DNA of 64,000 nt from Xanthobacter tagetidis (GTDB lineage: Bacteria; Pseudomonadota; Alphaproteobacteria; Rhizobiales; Xanthobacteraceae): contig NZ_RCTF01000013.1 in the NCBI RefSeq assembly GCF_003667445.1, forward strand, positions 1-64,000, written 5' to 3'. The notes under the pieces were generated by a model that searched no databases, was not told the origin of the DNA, and worked only from the letters and a program-made list of their open reading frames with translations. Position 1 is the first letter of the stretch, and each line of letters starts with the position of its first letter. This document shows, piece by piece, positions 28,564-36,240 of the stretch. Position numbers and translations under genes: made by a program.

Positions 28564-29331
28564 TCAGCCGCGTGCGCGCTTCCAGGGAACGAGGAATTTC
28601 TCCAGCTCGTCGGTGACGAGCGACAAAGCAAAACCGATGAGGGCGATGACGACGAGGCCGACATACATGGTCTCGACGGAGAGGATCTGCCACGCGTTCC
28701 AGATCATGTAGCCGATGCCGGAATCGGCGCCGATCATCTCGGCGATGGCGATCAGGATGAGGCCCATGCCGAGTCCGAGCTTCACCCCCGCGAGGATCGG
28801 CGGCAGGGCGCCGGGAATGGCGACGGTGCGGAACAGCTGCCAGCGGCTGGCGCGGAAATTCTTCGCCACATCCATGTAGATGCGGTCGATATTGGCGACG
28901 CCGGCCTGGGCGTTGATGAGCACGGGATAGAACACGCCCATGGCCACCATGACGATCTTCGACGCCTCGCCGAGGCCGAAGATCAGCAGGATCAGCGGGA
29001 ACACGGCGCTCTTGGGGATCGGATAGGTGGCCGACACGAGAGGGTCGATGGCGATGCGCACCGGGCGCGAGAGCCCGGCGGCGATGCCGAGCACCAGCGC
29101 CGGGATGCCGCCGACGATGAAGCCGGCGAACAGCCGCCACAGGCTCGCCTGGAGGTTCACCCACAGCTCGCCCGAGGCCGAGAGCGCCCACATGCGCACC
29201 AGGATGGCGGAGGGGGCGGGGAAGAAGCGGGTGTCGATCCACCCGGCCTTCGCCGCCAGCTCCCACAGCAGGAACAGCGCCAAGGGCGAGCCGAAGGCCA
29301 GCAGGCGGTCGTTCAGCGCCGCGCGGGTCAT
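28564..29331 (-). CDS. ABC transporter permease (nitrate/sulfonate/taurine-type)
   Basis: This 255-residue inner-membrane permease of the SsuC/TauC class has about six helices. The cytoplasmic EAA loop is visible as VAKNFRASRWQLFRTVAIPGALPPILAG. Its start ATG overlaps the ATPase stop as ATGA, so the two are translationally coupled. With the binding protein at 30212-31288 it should import the substrate of the downstream UbiD/CoA-ligase enzymes. Confidence 0.9.
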   Translation of the reverse strand: MTRAALNDRLLAFGSPLALFLLWELAAKAGWIDTRFFPAPSAILVRMWALSASGELWVNLQASLWRLFAGFIVGGIPALVLGIAAGLSRPVRIAIDPLVSATYPIPKSAVFPLILLIFGLGEASKIVMVAMGVFYPVLINAQAGVANIDRIYMDVAKNFRASRWQLFRTVAIPGALPPILAGVKLGLGMGLILIAIAEMIGADSGIGYMIWNAWQILSVETMYVGLVVIALIGFALSLVTDELEKFLVPWKRARG

Positions 29332-30182
29332 GCCTCGCCCTCCTCCTGTTCCTGGAGCTTGGCGGCCCGCACCTCCTCGCGCAGATATTCCCAGATGCGG
29401 AACACGAACGCGCCGTAGACCGGGTCGCCGCGCAGGGCCACCACGTCGCGCGGCCGGCCGAACGGGTTGTCGAGGATCGCCTTGGAACGCCCCGGATGGG
29501 CGGTCATCACCATGATGCGGTCGGAGAGGGTGACCGCCTCGTCCACCGAGTGGGTGATGAAGACGACGGTCTTCTTGGTCTCCTCCCAGATGCGCAGCAG
29601 CTCCTGGTGCAGCAGCATCTTGTTCTGCTCGTCGAGGGCCGAGAACGGCTCGTCCATGAGCAGGATGTCGGGATCGTTGGCGAAGGCGCGGCAGATGGAG
29701 ACGCGCTGGCGCATGCCGCCGGAAAGCTGGTGCGGGTAGCGGTCGCGGAAGCGCCAGAGGCCGGTGGTCTCCAGCAGCGGGCGCACCCGCTCGGCGATCT
29801 CCGCCTTGGAGCGGCGGCGCATGGCGAGGCCGTAGGCGGCGTTGTCGTAGACGCTCATCCAGGGAAAGATGCTGTCGCCCTGGAACACCATGGAATTGGT
29901 GGGCCGCCCCGCATCGTTCGGCGCGATGGCGATGGTGCCCGAGGTCGGCTCTTCCAGCCCGGCGAGGATGCGCAGGAGCGTGGTCTTGCCGCAGCCGCTC
30001 GGCCCGACGATGACGAAGAACTCGCCGGGCGCGATATCGACGCTGATGCCGTCGACGGCGGCGAACGTGCCGAAGCGCTTCACCAGCCGCTCGACGCGGA
30101 TCTTGGGTGGCGGCGGCGCCGCCGCCTCCAGGGACGTGGCCGCGTCCAGGGCCACGGAGAGCTGCAGTTCGGCAGCGCGCAT
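29328..30182 (-). CDS. ABC transporter ATP-binding protein (nitrate/sulfonate/taurine-type)
   Basis: This 284-residue ATPase has Walker A GPSGCGKTT, the signature LSGGMRQRVSICRAFANDP, Walker B ILLMDEPFSALDEQ and the switch His in VVFITHSVDEAVTLSD. It has an extra N-terminal ~28 residues and a charged C-terminal tail (KLQEQEEGEA) beyond the core. It energises the permease at 28564-29331 and lies 29 bases after the binding-protein gene. The close match to SsuB/TauB-type ATPases fits import of small organic anions. Confidence 0.92.
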   Translation of the reverse strand: MRAAELQLSVALDAATSLEAAAPPPPKIRVERLVKRFGTFAAVDGISVDIAPGEFFVIVGPSGCGKTTLLRILAGLEEPTSGTIAIAPNDAGRPTNSMVFQGDSIFPWMSVYDNAAYGLAMRRRSKAEIAERVRPLLETTGLWRFRDRYPHQLSGGMRQRVSICRAFANDPDILLMDEPFSALDEQNKMLLHQELLRIWEETKKTVVFITHSVDEAVTLSDRIMVMTAHPGRSKAILDNPFGRPRDVVALRGDPVYGAFVFRIWEYLREEVRAAKLQEQEEGEA

Positions 30183-30211
30183 CGGCTCGCCTCCCTTGGC
30201 CGGGGCCGGCG

Positions 30212-31288
30212 TCAGGTGCGCTGGCCCTTGTAGGGACCGAGCTGCTTGAGCGCATACTCCACGAACGAGCCGTCGATCACGCTCTCGACGTTCGGGTCGA
30301 AGTCGAGGAAGCCCTGCTCGCGATAGAAGGCGGCGTCCTTCTTCAGGCTGTCGACGTTGACTCCGCCATTGGGATTGATGCCGGTGGGCACGATGCGGGA
30401 GAAGATGCCCTTGTCGTCCACCTTCATGTCCTCGCCGAGGATGCGCACCACCTCCGGGCCGTTGGGGCCGGCGAAGCGGCTGTCCTTGAGCGCGTCGTTG
30501 TAGAAGTGCGCCGCCTTCACGTAGGCCAGCATGAAGCGGCGGCCGAGGTCGGCCTTCTTGGTGATGAAGTCGTCGCCGTAGAGCAGCACGGCGATCTGCT
30601 GGTTGGGGTAGAGCTCGTCGTTCCAGTAGCGCACCGCATCGCCGCGCTCCACGGCTATGGTGGCGCCGGGCTCGGGCAGGATGCAGCCGTCGATCGCCTT
30701 GTTGGCGAGCGCGGGCACGTGCTGCGGATAGCCCATATAGACGTGGCTCACGTCCTTGTAGGTGAGCCCGCCCTTCCTCAGGGCCGCGTTCAGCGTCGCG
30801 CCCGGCGAGCCGCCCGGCGCCGCCTCGGCGATCTTGAGGCCCTTGAGGTCGGCGAACGACTTCACCTGGCCGCTGTCGACCAGGTCCTTGCGCACCAGCA
30901 GCGGCATGTAGGCATAGCCGGGCGGTGAGGAGCCCTTGTCGGCGGTGATCTTGATGTTGATGCCGCGCTTGACCGCGTTGAACAGGCCGGCCGAGGAGGC
31001 GCCGACGCCGATGTCGAGCTGGCCGGCGCCGAGCGGCGCAATGATCTTGGGGCCGCCGTCGAAGGTGACGAACTCGATGGCGATGCCCTGGTCTTTGAAA
31101 TAGCCGTGCTCGTTGGCGATGAAGAACACCGCGTCGGACACCACGCCGCCGGCGCGGCCCACTTTGATGGTGGTCAGTCCCTGGGCCGCGGCGGGGCTGA
31201 GGATCGAGGGCGCGGCGAGCGCTCCGACCCCTGCGGCAGCCATGGTCTTGAGATACTGGCGGCGTGAGATGGAGCTGTGCAAAGCCAT
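30212..31288 (-). CDS. ABC transporter substrate-binding protein, Tat signal (SsuA/NMT1-like)
   Basis: This 358-residue periplasmic binding protein starts MALHSSISRRQYLKTMAAAG, a twin-arginine signal ending at AQ around residue 36. The mature part has the NMT1/SsuA pattern: FFIANEHGYFKDQGIAIEFV, LGAGQLDIGVGASSAGLFNA and FADLKGLKIAEAAPGGSPG. Proteins of this class bind sulfonates, nitrate, pyrimidine precursors or aromatic acids. Here the neighbours suggest an aromatic or heteroaromatic carboxylate. GGGAGG lies 8 bases before the ATG. It is the first gene of the operon and has an operator-like palindrome 70 bases upstream. Confidence 0.9.
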   Translation of the reverse strand: MALHSSISRRQYLKTMAAAGVGALAAPSILSPAAAQGLTTIKVGRAGGVVSDAVFFIANEHGYFKDQGIAIEFVTFDGGPKIIAPLGAGQLDIGVGASSAGLFNAVKRGINIKITADKGSSPPGYAYMPLLVRKDLVDSGQVKSFADLKGLKIAEAAPGGSPGATLNAALRKGGLTYKDVSHVYMGYPQHVPALANKAIDGCILPEPGATIAVERGDAVRYWNDELYPNQQIAVLLYGDDFITKKADLGRRFMLAYVKAAHFYNDALKDSRFAGPNGPEVVRILGEDMKVDDKGIFSRIVPTGINPNGGVNVDSLKKDAAFYREQGFLDFDPNVESVIDGSFVEYALKQLGPYKGQRT

Positions 31289-31358
31289 CCAACATTCCTC
31301 CCGTGCGGCGTCTGTCGCGCCAAGCAGGGTGTGCCCTGCCATTGCGCGATAAGGTTTC

Positions 31359-31376
31359 ACTATCAAATTTGGTAGT
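31359..31376 (-). promoter_or_regulatory. Operator-like palindrome upstream of the ABC/UbiD operon
   Basis: ACTATCAAATTTGGTAGT is an 18-base palindrome with one mismatched pair. It overlaps a minus-strand TTGACT (plus 31374-31379) that would serve as the -35 box of the operon, so a bound protein would be expected to block RNA polymerase. The Rrf2-family regulators encoded next to it are natural candidates to bind it. Confidence 0.55.
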
Positions 31377-31442
31377 CAAGTGCGGAAATGCGCATATTTG
31401 AACGCGCCGCGCCTTCGCGGTCGGCAGGCGGCGCGGCGGCGG

Positions 31443-31955
31443 TCAGCCGGATGCGACGTGGGGCGCGGGTTCGGCGGCCGGCAGAGCCTCCGCTTCGAGG
31501 GTGGCCACCAGTGACTGGATCGTGATCGTGCCCAAGGCGGCCTCGCAGAGGCGGCGCGCCTCGACGATCCGCTGCGCCACCGCACGCGCCACGGCGGTTT
31601 CCGGCCCCTCGGCCGCCGCCGCGTCGGGCGACGGGAACAGGCGCATCACGTCGCCGAGCGAGAGCCGGCGCGGGTTCGCGCACAGGGCCCAGACGCCCCC
31701 GGCGCCGGGCGCCGGACGCAGGATGCCGGCGTCCTCCAGCACGGCGGCGATGCACGCAAGCTCCAGCCGCGGGATGCCGTAGCGGGCGCCGATCTCGACC
31801 AGCGGCACCCGCGCGCCGGGCCGCAAAGCGAGTTCGGCCACCAGCCAGGCAGCGGACCGCGCGCGGCTGCCGCCGAATGCCCTGTGCGCCGGACCGCCTT
31901 CGGCGGCGACCGCCGCCCCGTCCCACCCGTTCGCCGTCGCCAGCAGGGCGCCCAT
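31443..31955 (-). CDS. Rrf2 family transcriptional regulator (divergent paralogue 1)
   Basis: This 170-residue protein has a winged-helix DNA-binding domain like that of the neighbouring Rrf2 protein: SAAWLVAELALRPGARVPLV, a recognition-helix region GIPRLELACIAAVLEDAGIL, then LSLGDVMRLFP. The C-terminal LGTITIQSLVATLEAE parallels TLRSVTIQTIINN in the paralogue at 32122-32577. It has only scattered cysteines and no Fe-S cluster motif. The ATG at 31955 was chosen because GGAGGAGG lies directly before it; an ATG at 31970 has no ribosome-binding site and would itself encode that sequence. It is transcribed toward the ABC/UbiD operon. Confidence 0.75.
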   Translation of the reverse strand: MGALLATANGWDGAAVAAEGGPAHRAFGGSRARSAAWLVAELALRPGARVPLVEIGARYGIPRLELACIAAVLEDAGILRPAPGAGGVWALCANPRRLSLGDVMRLFPSPDAAAAEGPETAVARAVAQRIVEARRLCEAALGTITIQSLVATLEAEALPAAEPAPHVASG

Positions 31956-31981
31956 GCCGACCTCCTCCATTTTTAGTCTAG

Positions 31982-32000
31982 TAGTTCTATCGATAAACTA
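31982..32000 (-). promoter_or_regulatory. Imperfect palindrome upstream of Rrf2 paralogue 1
   Basis: TAGTTCTATCGATAAACTA is symmetric around ATCGAT except for one extra base in the left arm. It lies about 27 bases before the chosen start of the Rrf2 gene in the only AT-rich stretch of this gap, so autoregulation is plausible. Its TAGT ends resemble those of the palindrome at 31359-31376. Confidence 0.4.
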
Positions 32001-32121
32001 AACCATAAGGCAAGCCAAAGCGATCCCGCGCCCTGCGGGCTATTTCGTTAAATTCAGCAGTCTGTTAGGGACCCTGCCCGGCCGACCTGCGGCAGGACGA
32101 CGCGGCAATCACTCGGCGCGA

Positions 32122-32577
32122 TTAGCCGGCATCGGTGAGGTTGCGCCGCTTCTCGGCGGCACCGGCGCTGTTCGCCCGGGCATCGGCGCGGCGGGCATTG
32201 TTGATGATGGTCTGGATCGTCACGGAGCGCAGAGTGGCGGAGGTGATGCGGTCGATCTCGCCCAGCACCCGCGCCACCTCGCTCGCCACCGGCGTGTCGG
32301 CGCCCTGGCCGTCGGCCGGGGCGTCCTCCTCGAACAGGGCGATGATGTCGTGCAGCGTCAGGCGGTTGGCATTGCCGATGAAGGTGCAGCCCCCGGCCGG
32401 GCCGCGGGTGGAGGAGACGATGCGGGCGCGCGACAGCGTGCGCAGCACCTTCGCCAAATGGTGCTGGGAGATGCGGTATTTCGCGGCCAGTTCGCTCGCC
32501 GCAATCTGCTCGCCGGGACGCGAGGCAAGCTCGACGATGGACCAGATGGCATAGCGGGTCGCCTGGTGCAGCTTCAT
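32122..32577 (-). CDS. Rrf2 family transcriptional regulator (BadM-like, paralogue 2)
   Basis: This 151-residue protein is a clear Rrf2 family member: MKLHQATRYAIWSIVELASR, helix-turn-helix ASELAAKYRISQHHLAKVLR, and a wing GPAGGCTFIGNANRLTLHDI. Only one cysteine is present in that wing, so the three-Cys cluster site of IscR and NsrR is absent and a small-molecule or apo mechanism is likely. BadM of Rhodopseudomonas palustris, an Rrf2 repressor of aromatic-acid genes, is the closest described analogue in role. It follows the GNAT gene by three bases. Confidence 0.85.
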   Translation of the reverse strand: MKLHQATRYAIWSIVELASRPGEQIAASELAAKYRISQHHLAKVLRTLSRARIVSSTRGPAGGCTFIGNANRLTLHDIIALFEEDAPADGQGADTPVASEVARVLGEIDRITSATLRSVTIQTIINNARRADARANSAGAAEKRRNLTDAG

Positions 32578-32580
32578 GGC

Positions 32581-33066
32581 TCAGGCGTCGCCCGGTCCGG
32601 AGGAAATGCCCATCTCCAGCTCGATGAACGGCCCGGCGGTCATGCCGTGGCTGCGGAAGAACGAGATCAGGAGATGGTCGTCGATGTGCAGCATGGTGCG
32701 CATGGTGTGGACGCCGAGGCGCCGGAAGCGCTCCTGCAAGGCATTGAAAAGCAAGGTTCCGATGCCAGCGAGCCGCACGTCCTTGCGCACGCCGATGGCG
32801 AACAGCCAGCCGCACGGCGGCGAGCCGAACTCCCAGGCGCGCACCTCGCCCACCACATAGCCGACCACCGCGCCGTCATGGCGCGCGACCATGAAGGTGC
32901 GCTGCGCGCCGGTCATCACCGGCGCGTAATAGCCGTACCAGGTTTCCGGCTTCTGGATGCCGGTGAGGTCGGAGTCGATGGCGATGATGGCGGGCAGGTC
33001 GTCGAACTGCGCCTCCTCGATCGCCACCTTCTCCTCCAGCGTGCGCAGGAGATTCGCTTCGATCAT
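32581..33066 (-). CDS. GNAT family N-acetyltransferase (BadL-like context)
   Basis: This 161-residue protein has the GNAT fold: VARHDGAVVGYVVGEVRAWE, the acetyl-CoA pyrophosphate loop region IGVRKDVRLAGIGTLLFNAL, and a C-terminal FFRSHGMTAGPFIELEM strand. It is co-transcribed with an Rrf2 regulator. In R. palustris, the GNAT enzyme BadL acetylates aminobenzoates and the products relieve repression by the Rrf2 protein BadM. The same arrangement here suggests an inducer-making or inducer-removing enzyme, but that is an analogy. An operator-like palindrome lies just upstream. Confidence 0.8.
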   Translation of the reverse strand: MIEANLLRTLEEKVAIEEAQFDDLPAIIAIDSDLTGIQKPETWYGYYAPVMTGAQRTFMVARHDGAVVGYVVGEVRAWEFGSPPCGWLFAIGVRKDVRLAGIGTLLFNALQERFRRLGVHTMRTMLHIDDHLLISFFRSHGMTAGPFIELEMGISSGPGDA

Positions 33067-33120
33067 CGGTTTCCCATAAACCTTTCACTGGGCGACGGCG
33101 AGCCCACGTTCCGTAGCATA

Positions 33121-33138
33121 TTCGTATTATGATACGAA
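33121..33138. promoter_or_regulatory. Operator-like palindrome in the divergent GNAT/hydroxylase promoter region
   Basis: TTCGTAT and ATACGAA are perfect 7-base arms around TATG. The palindrome is in the only AT-rich part of the 138-base gap between the minus-strand GNAT-Rrf2 operon and the plus-strand molybdenum-hydroxylase operon, so one bound regulator could control both. A plus-strand TTTACA (33144-33149) begins six bases later. Confidence 0.6.
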
Positions 33139-33204
33139 ATTACTTTACACAATCTCCGTCGCCATGTTACCCGCTGATTTCAGTCGCCGTCCCGGAGGTT
33201 TGCA

Positions 33205-36200
33205 TTGTCCGCCCCAGCCATTCGCAGCGCGCAGGCTGAAGCGCCGTCCCGCCCGCCCCGAGCAAAGGACCGGCAGTCCTCCTCCCCTCTCGGTCAGCCG
33301 ATCCCGCGCAAGGAGGACGAAGCGCTCCTGCGCGGCCGCGGCCGCTATGCCGACGACGTGCCCGCCCCCGCCGGCACGCTGCACGCTTACGTGGTGCGCT
33401 CACCCATACCCCACGGCCTGATCCGCCGCATAGATGTCTCGCGCGCCCTGGCGCTGCCGGGCGTCCACGCGGTGCTCACGGGCGAGGACGTGGCGCGCCT
33501 GTCCGATCCGTTCCTGGTGGCGCTCAAGCAGCCGATCCCGCAATGGACGCTGGCGGTGGAGCGGGTGCGCTTCGTCGGCGAGCCGGTGGCGCTGGTGCTG
33601 GCCGAGGACCGCTACATCGCCGAGGACGCCAGCGAGCTGGTGGACATCGCCTACGAGCCCCTGCCCGCCATCGTCGATCCCGAGGAGGCGGTCGCCGAGG
33701 GCGCGCCGCTGGTGCATCCCGACTGCAAGTCCAACGAGGTGTCGCGCCGCGACTTCACCTATGGCGACCCGGACAAGGCCTTCGCCGAGGCGGACAAGGT
33801 GGTGAAGCTGCGGGTGGACTATCCGCGCAACTCCTTCATGCCCATGGAATGCTTCGTGGTGGTGGCGCAGTTCCGCCCCTCCGACGGCAGCTTCGACGTG
33901 CTCGCCAACTTCCAGGGCCCGTTCAGCGCCCATCCGGTGATGGCGCGCGCGCTGCGCGTGTCGGGCGCCAAGCTGCGCCTGCGCACCCCGGCGGATTCCG
34001 GCGGCTCGTTCGGCATCAAGCTCTCGGTGTTCCCCTTCGTGGTGCTCATGGGCCTTGCCGCGCGCATCTCCGGCCGGCCGGTGAAGTGGGTGGAGGACCG
34101 CTACGAGCACCTGCTCGCGGCGAGCTCCGGCCCCAACCGCGTCACCCACATCGAGGCGGCGGTAAAGAACGACGGGCGCATCACCGCCTTGCGCATGGAC
34201 CAGATGGAGGACTACGGCGCCTTCCTGCGTGCGCCCATGCCCGGCCCGCTCTACCGCATGCACGGCGCCACCACCGGCGCCTACGACGTCCCGAACCTCT
34301 ACGTGGTCAACCGCGTGGTGCTCACCAACAAGGCGCCCGCCGCGCTGATCCGCGGCTTCGGCGGGCCCCAGCTCTATCTCGGTCTCGAACGCCTGGTGCA
34401 GCGCATCGCGCTCGCGCTCGACATGGACGTGCTGGACGTGATCCGGAAGAATCTCGTCCCCTCCGGCGCCTTCCCCTACCGGGCGGCGGCGGGCGCGCTC
34501 TACGATTCCGGCGACTACCCGCTGTGCGTCGACATCGCCACCGGCGAGGGGCGGCTCGAAGACCTGAAGCGCCGGCGCGACGCCGCCCGCGCCAAGGGCC
34601 GGCACTACGGCATCGGCTTCGCCGCCGTGGTCGAGCCCTCCATGTCGAACATGGGCTACCTCTCCACCATGATCCCGGCGAGCGCGCGCGAGCGCGCCGG
34701 GCCGAAGAACGGCGCGGTCTCGCTCGCCACGGTGAACGTCGACCCGCTCGGCACGGTCTCGGTCACCGCCGACCTCACGGTGCAGGGCCAGGGCCACGAG
34801 ACCGTCATCTCGCAGATCGTGTGCGACCAGCTCGGCCTGAAGATGGACGACGTGGTGGTGAACCTGGAGATGGACACGGTGAAGGACCAGTGGTCCATCG
34901 CCGCCGGCACCTATTCCTGCCGCTTCTCCCCCGGCACCGCGGTGGCGGTGCACCACGCCGCCGGCGCTATCCGCGACAAGCTCGCCCGCATCGCCGCCAA
35001 CCAGCTCAACGTGCTGCCGGAGGACATCGAGTTCGTCGACGGCATGATCCGCTCGAAGACCAACCCGGACAACGGCCTCGCCTTCGCCCGCGTCGCCGGC
35101 ACCGCCCACTGGTCGCCGGTGATGCTGCCGGACGGCATGGCGCCGGGCCTGCGCGAGACCGCCACCTGGGCGCCGCCGGAACTGGAGCCGCCCTCCGGCG
35201 ACGACCGCATCAACACGTCGCTGGCCTACGGCTTCGTGTTCGACATGTGCGGCGTCGAGATCGACCCCGACACCTGGGAGGTGCGGGTCGACCGCTACGT
35301 CTCCATGCACGACGCCGGCCGGCTGCTGAACCCGCTGATCGCGGAAGGGCAGATCCGCGGCGCCTTCGTGCAGGGCCTCGCCACGGCGCTTTACGAGGAG
35401 TTCCGCTACGACGACAAGGGCGGCTTCCTCACCGGCACGCTCGCCGACTACCTGATCCCCACCGTCACCGAGGTGCCGGAGATCGAGCTCCTGCACATCG
35501 AGAGCCCGAGCCCGTTCACCGCGCTCGGCGCTAAGGGCCTCGCCGAGGGCAATTGCATGTCGACGCCGGTGTGCATCGCCAATGCGGTGGCGGACGCGCT
35601 GGGCATCGAGCACGTGCCGCTGCCGGTCACGCCCATGCGGCTCCACGCCCTCATGGCCGGCCCCGAAAAGACCCCGCCGCGCCAGGCGAAGGCGACCTCC
35701 ACCGCCGCGACCGCGGCCAAGCGCGAGGGCGCGCGCGAGCTGACCGGCTCGGGCGCCGTCACCATCGGCGCGCCGGTGGCGCAGGTGTGGCGCGCGCTGC
35801 TCGATCCGGAGAACCTGAAGGCCACCATTCCCGGCTGCCATGCGCTCGACGTGGTGGGCGAGAACGACTACCGCGCCGAGGTCTCGCTGGGCGTCGGGCC
35901 GGTGAAGGGCCGCTTCCGCGCCGAGGTGCGGCTGTCCGACCTCGATCCCGAGCGCTCGGGCCGCCTGTCCGGCGGCATCACCGGGCCGCTGGGCGACGCC
36001 TCGGGCGCCGGCATGCTGCGCCTGGAGCCCATCGAGGGCGGAACGCGCATCTCCTACGACTACGAGGTGGCCGTGGGCGGGCGCGCCGCCGCCATCGGCG
36101 GGCGCCTGCTGGACGGCGCCGCCGACCTCGTCATCCGCCAGTTCTTCGAGCGCTTCGCATCGCGCCTCGGCGCGTCCTCGGGCGCGCCGTCCGCCTCCTG

Positions 36201-36240
36201 GTGGAACCGCCTCACCTCCGCGCTCCGGAAGCCCCAATGA
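33205..36240 (+). CDS. Molybdenum hydroxylase large subunit fused to a CoxG-like SRPBCC domain
   Basis: This 1011-residue protein has two parts. Residues about 34-825 form a xanthine-dehydrogenase-family molybdopterin subunit, with RGFGGPQL at residue 383 (the xanthine dehydrogenase form, not the CO dehydrogenase AYRCSFR loop), QGQGHE near 527, and the catalytic Glu781 in GAKGLAEGN. Residues about 845-985 (LTGSGAVTIGAPVAQVWRAL, IPGCHALDVVGENDYRAEVS) form a CoxG-like SRPBCC domain, normally a separate protein that aids cofactor assembly or membrane attachment. The start is TTG at 33205, supported by GGAGG six bases upstream. With the next two subunits it should hydroxylate a ring carbon using water. 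Confidence 0.88.
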   Translation: MSAPAIRSAQAEAPSRPPRAKDRQSSSPLGQPIPRKEDEALLRGRGRYADDVPAPAGTLHAYVVRSPIPHGLIRRIDVSRALALPGVHAVLTGEDVARLSDPFLVALKQPIPQWTLAVERVRFVGEPVALVLAEDRYIAEDASELVDIAYEPLPAIVDPEEAVAEGAPLVHPDCKSNEVSRRDFTYGDPDKAFAEADKVVKLRVDYPRNSFMPMECFVVVAQFRPSDGSFDVLANFQGPFSAHPVMARALRVSGAKLRLRTPADSGGSFGIKLSVFPFVVLMGLAARISGRPVKWVEDRYEHLLAASSGPNRVTHIEAAVKNDGRITALRMDQMEDYGAFLRAPMPGPLYRMHGATTGAYDVPNLYVVNRVVLTNKAPAALIRGFGGPQLYLGLERLVQRIALALDMDVLDVIRKNLVPSGAFPYRAAAGALYDSGDYPLCVDIATGEGRLEDLKRRRDAARAKGRHYGIGFAAVVEPSMSNMGYLSTMIPASARERAGPKNGAVSLATVNVDPLGTVSVTADLTVQGQGHETVISQIVCDQLGLKMDDVVVNLEMDTVKDQWSIAAGTYSCRFSPGTAVAVHHAAGAIRDKLARIAANQLNVLPEDIEFVDGMIRSKTNPDNGLAFARVAGTAHWSPVMLPDGMAPGLRETATWAPPELEPPSGDDRINTSLAYGFVFDMCGVEIDPDTWEVRVDRYVSMHDAGRLLNPLIAEGQIRGAFVQGLATALYEEFRYDDKGGFLTGTLADYLIPTVTEVPEIELLHIESPSPFTALGAKGLAEGNCMSTPVCIANAVADALGIEHVPLPVTPMRLHALMAGPEKTPPRQAKATSTAATAAKREGARELTGSGAVTIGAPVAQVWRALLDPENLKATIPGCHALDVVGENDYRAEVSLGVGPVKGRFRAEVRLSDLDPERSGRLSGGITGPLGDASGAGMLRLEPIEGGTRISYDYEVAVGGRAAAIGGRLLDGAADLVIRQFFERFASRLGASSGAPSASWWNRLTSALRKPQ

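Noticed and set aside
26977..29418. 813-codon plus-strand frame across ubiD and the ABC permease
   Set aside because: It is a shadow of the true minus-strand genes and is His/Gly/Val-rich without domains.
33400..36237. 945-codon open frame opposite the Mo-hydroxylase large subunit
   Set aside because: The sense frame has clear catalytic motifs; the antisense product is low-complexity and arises from high third-position GC.
33205..36240. Carbon monoxide dehydrogenase (CoxL) identity, suggested by the CoxG-like domain
   Set aside because: The CO dehydrogenase active-site loop AYRCSFR is absent; RGFGGPQL is found instead.
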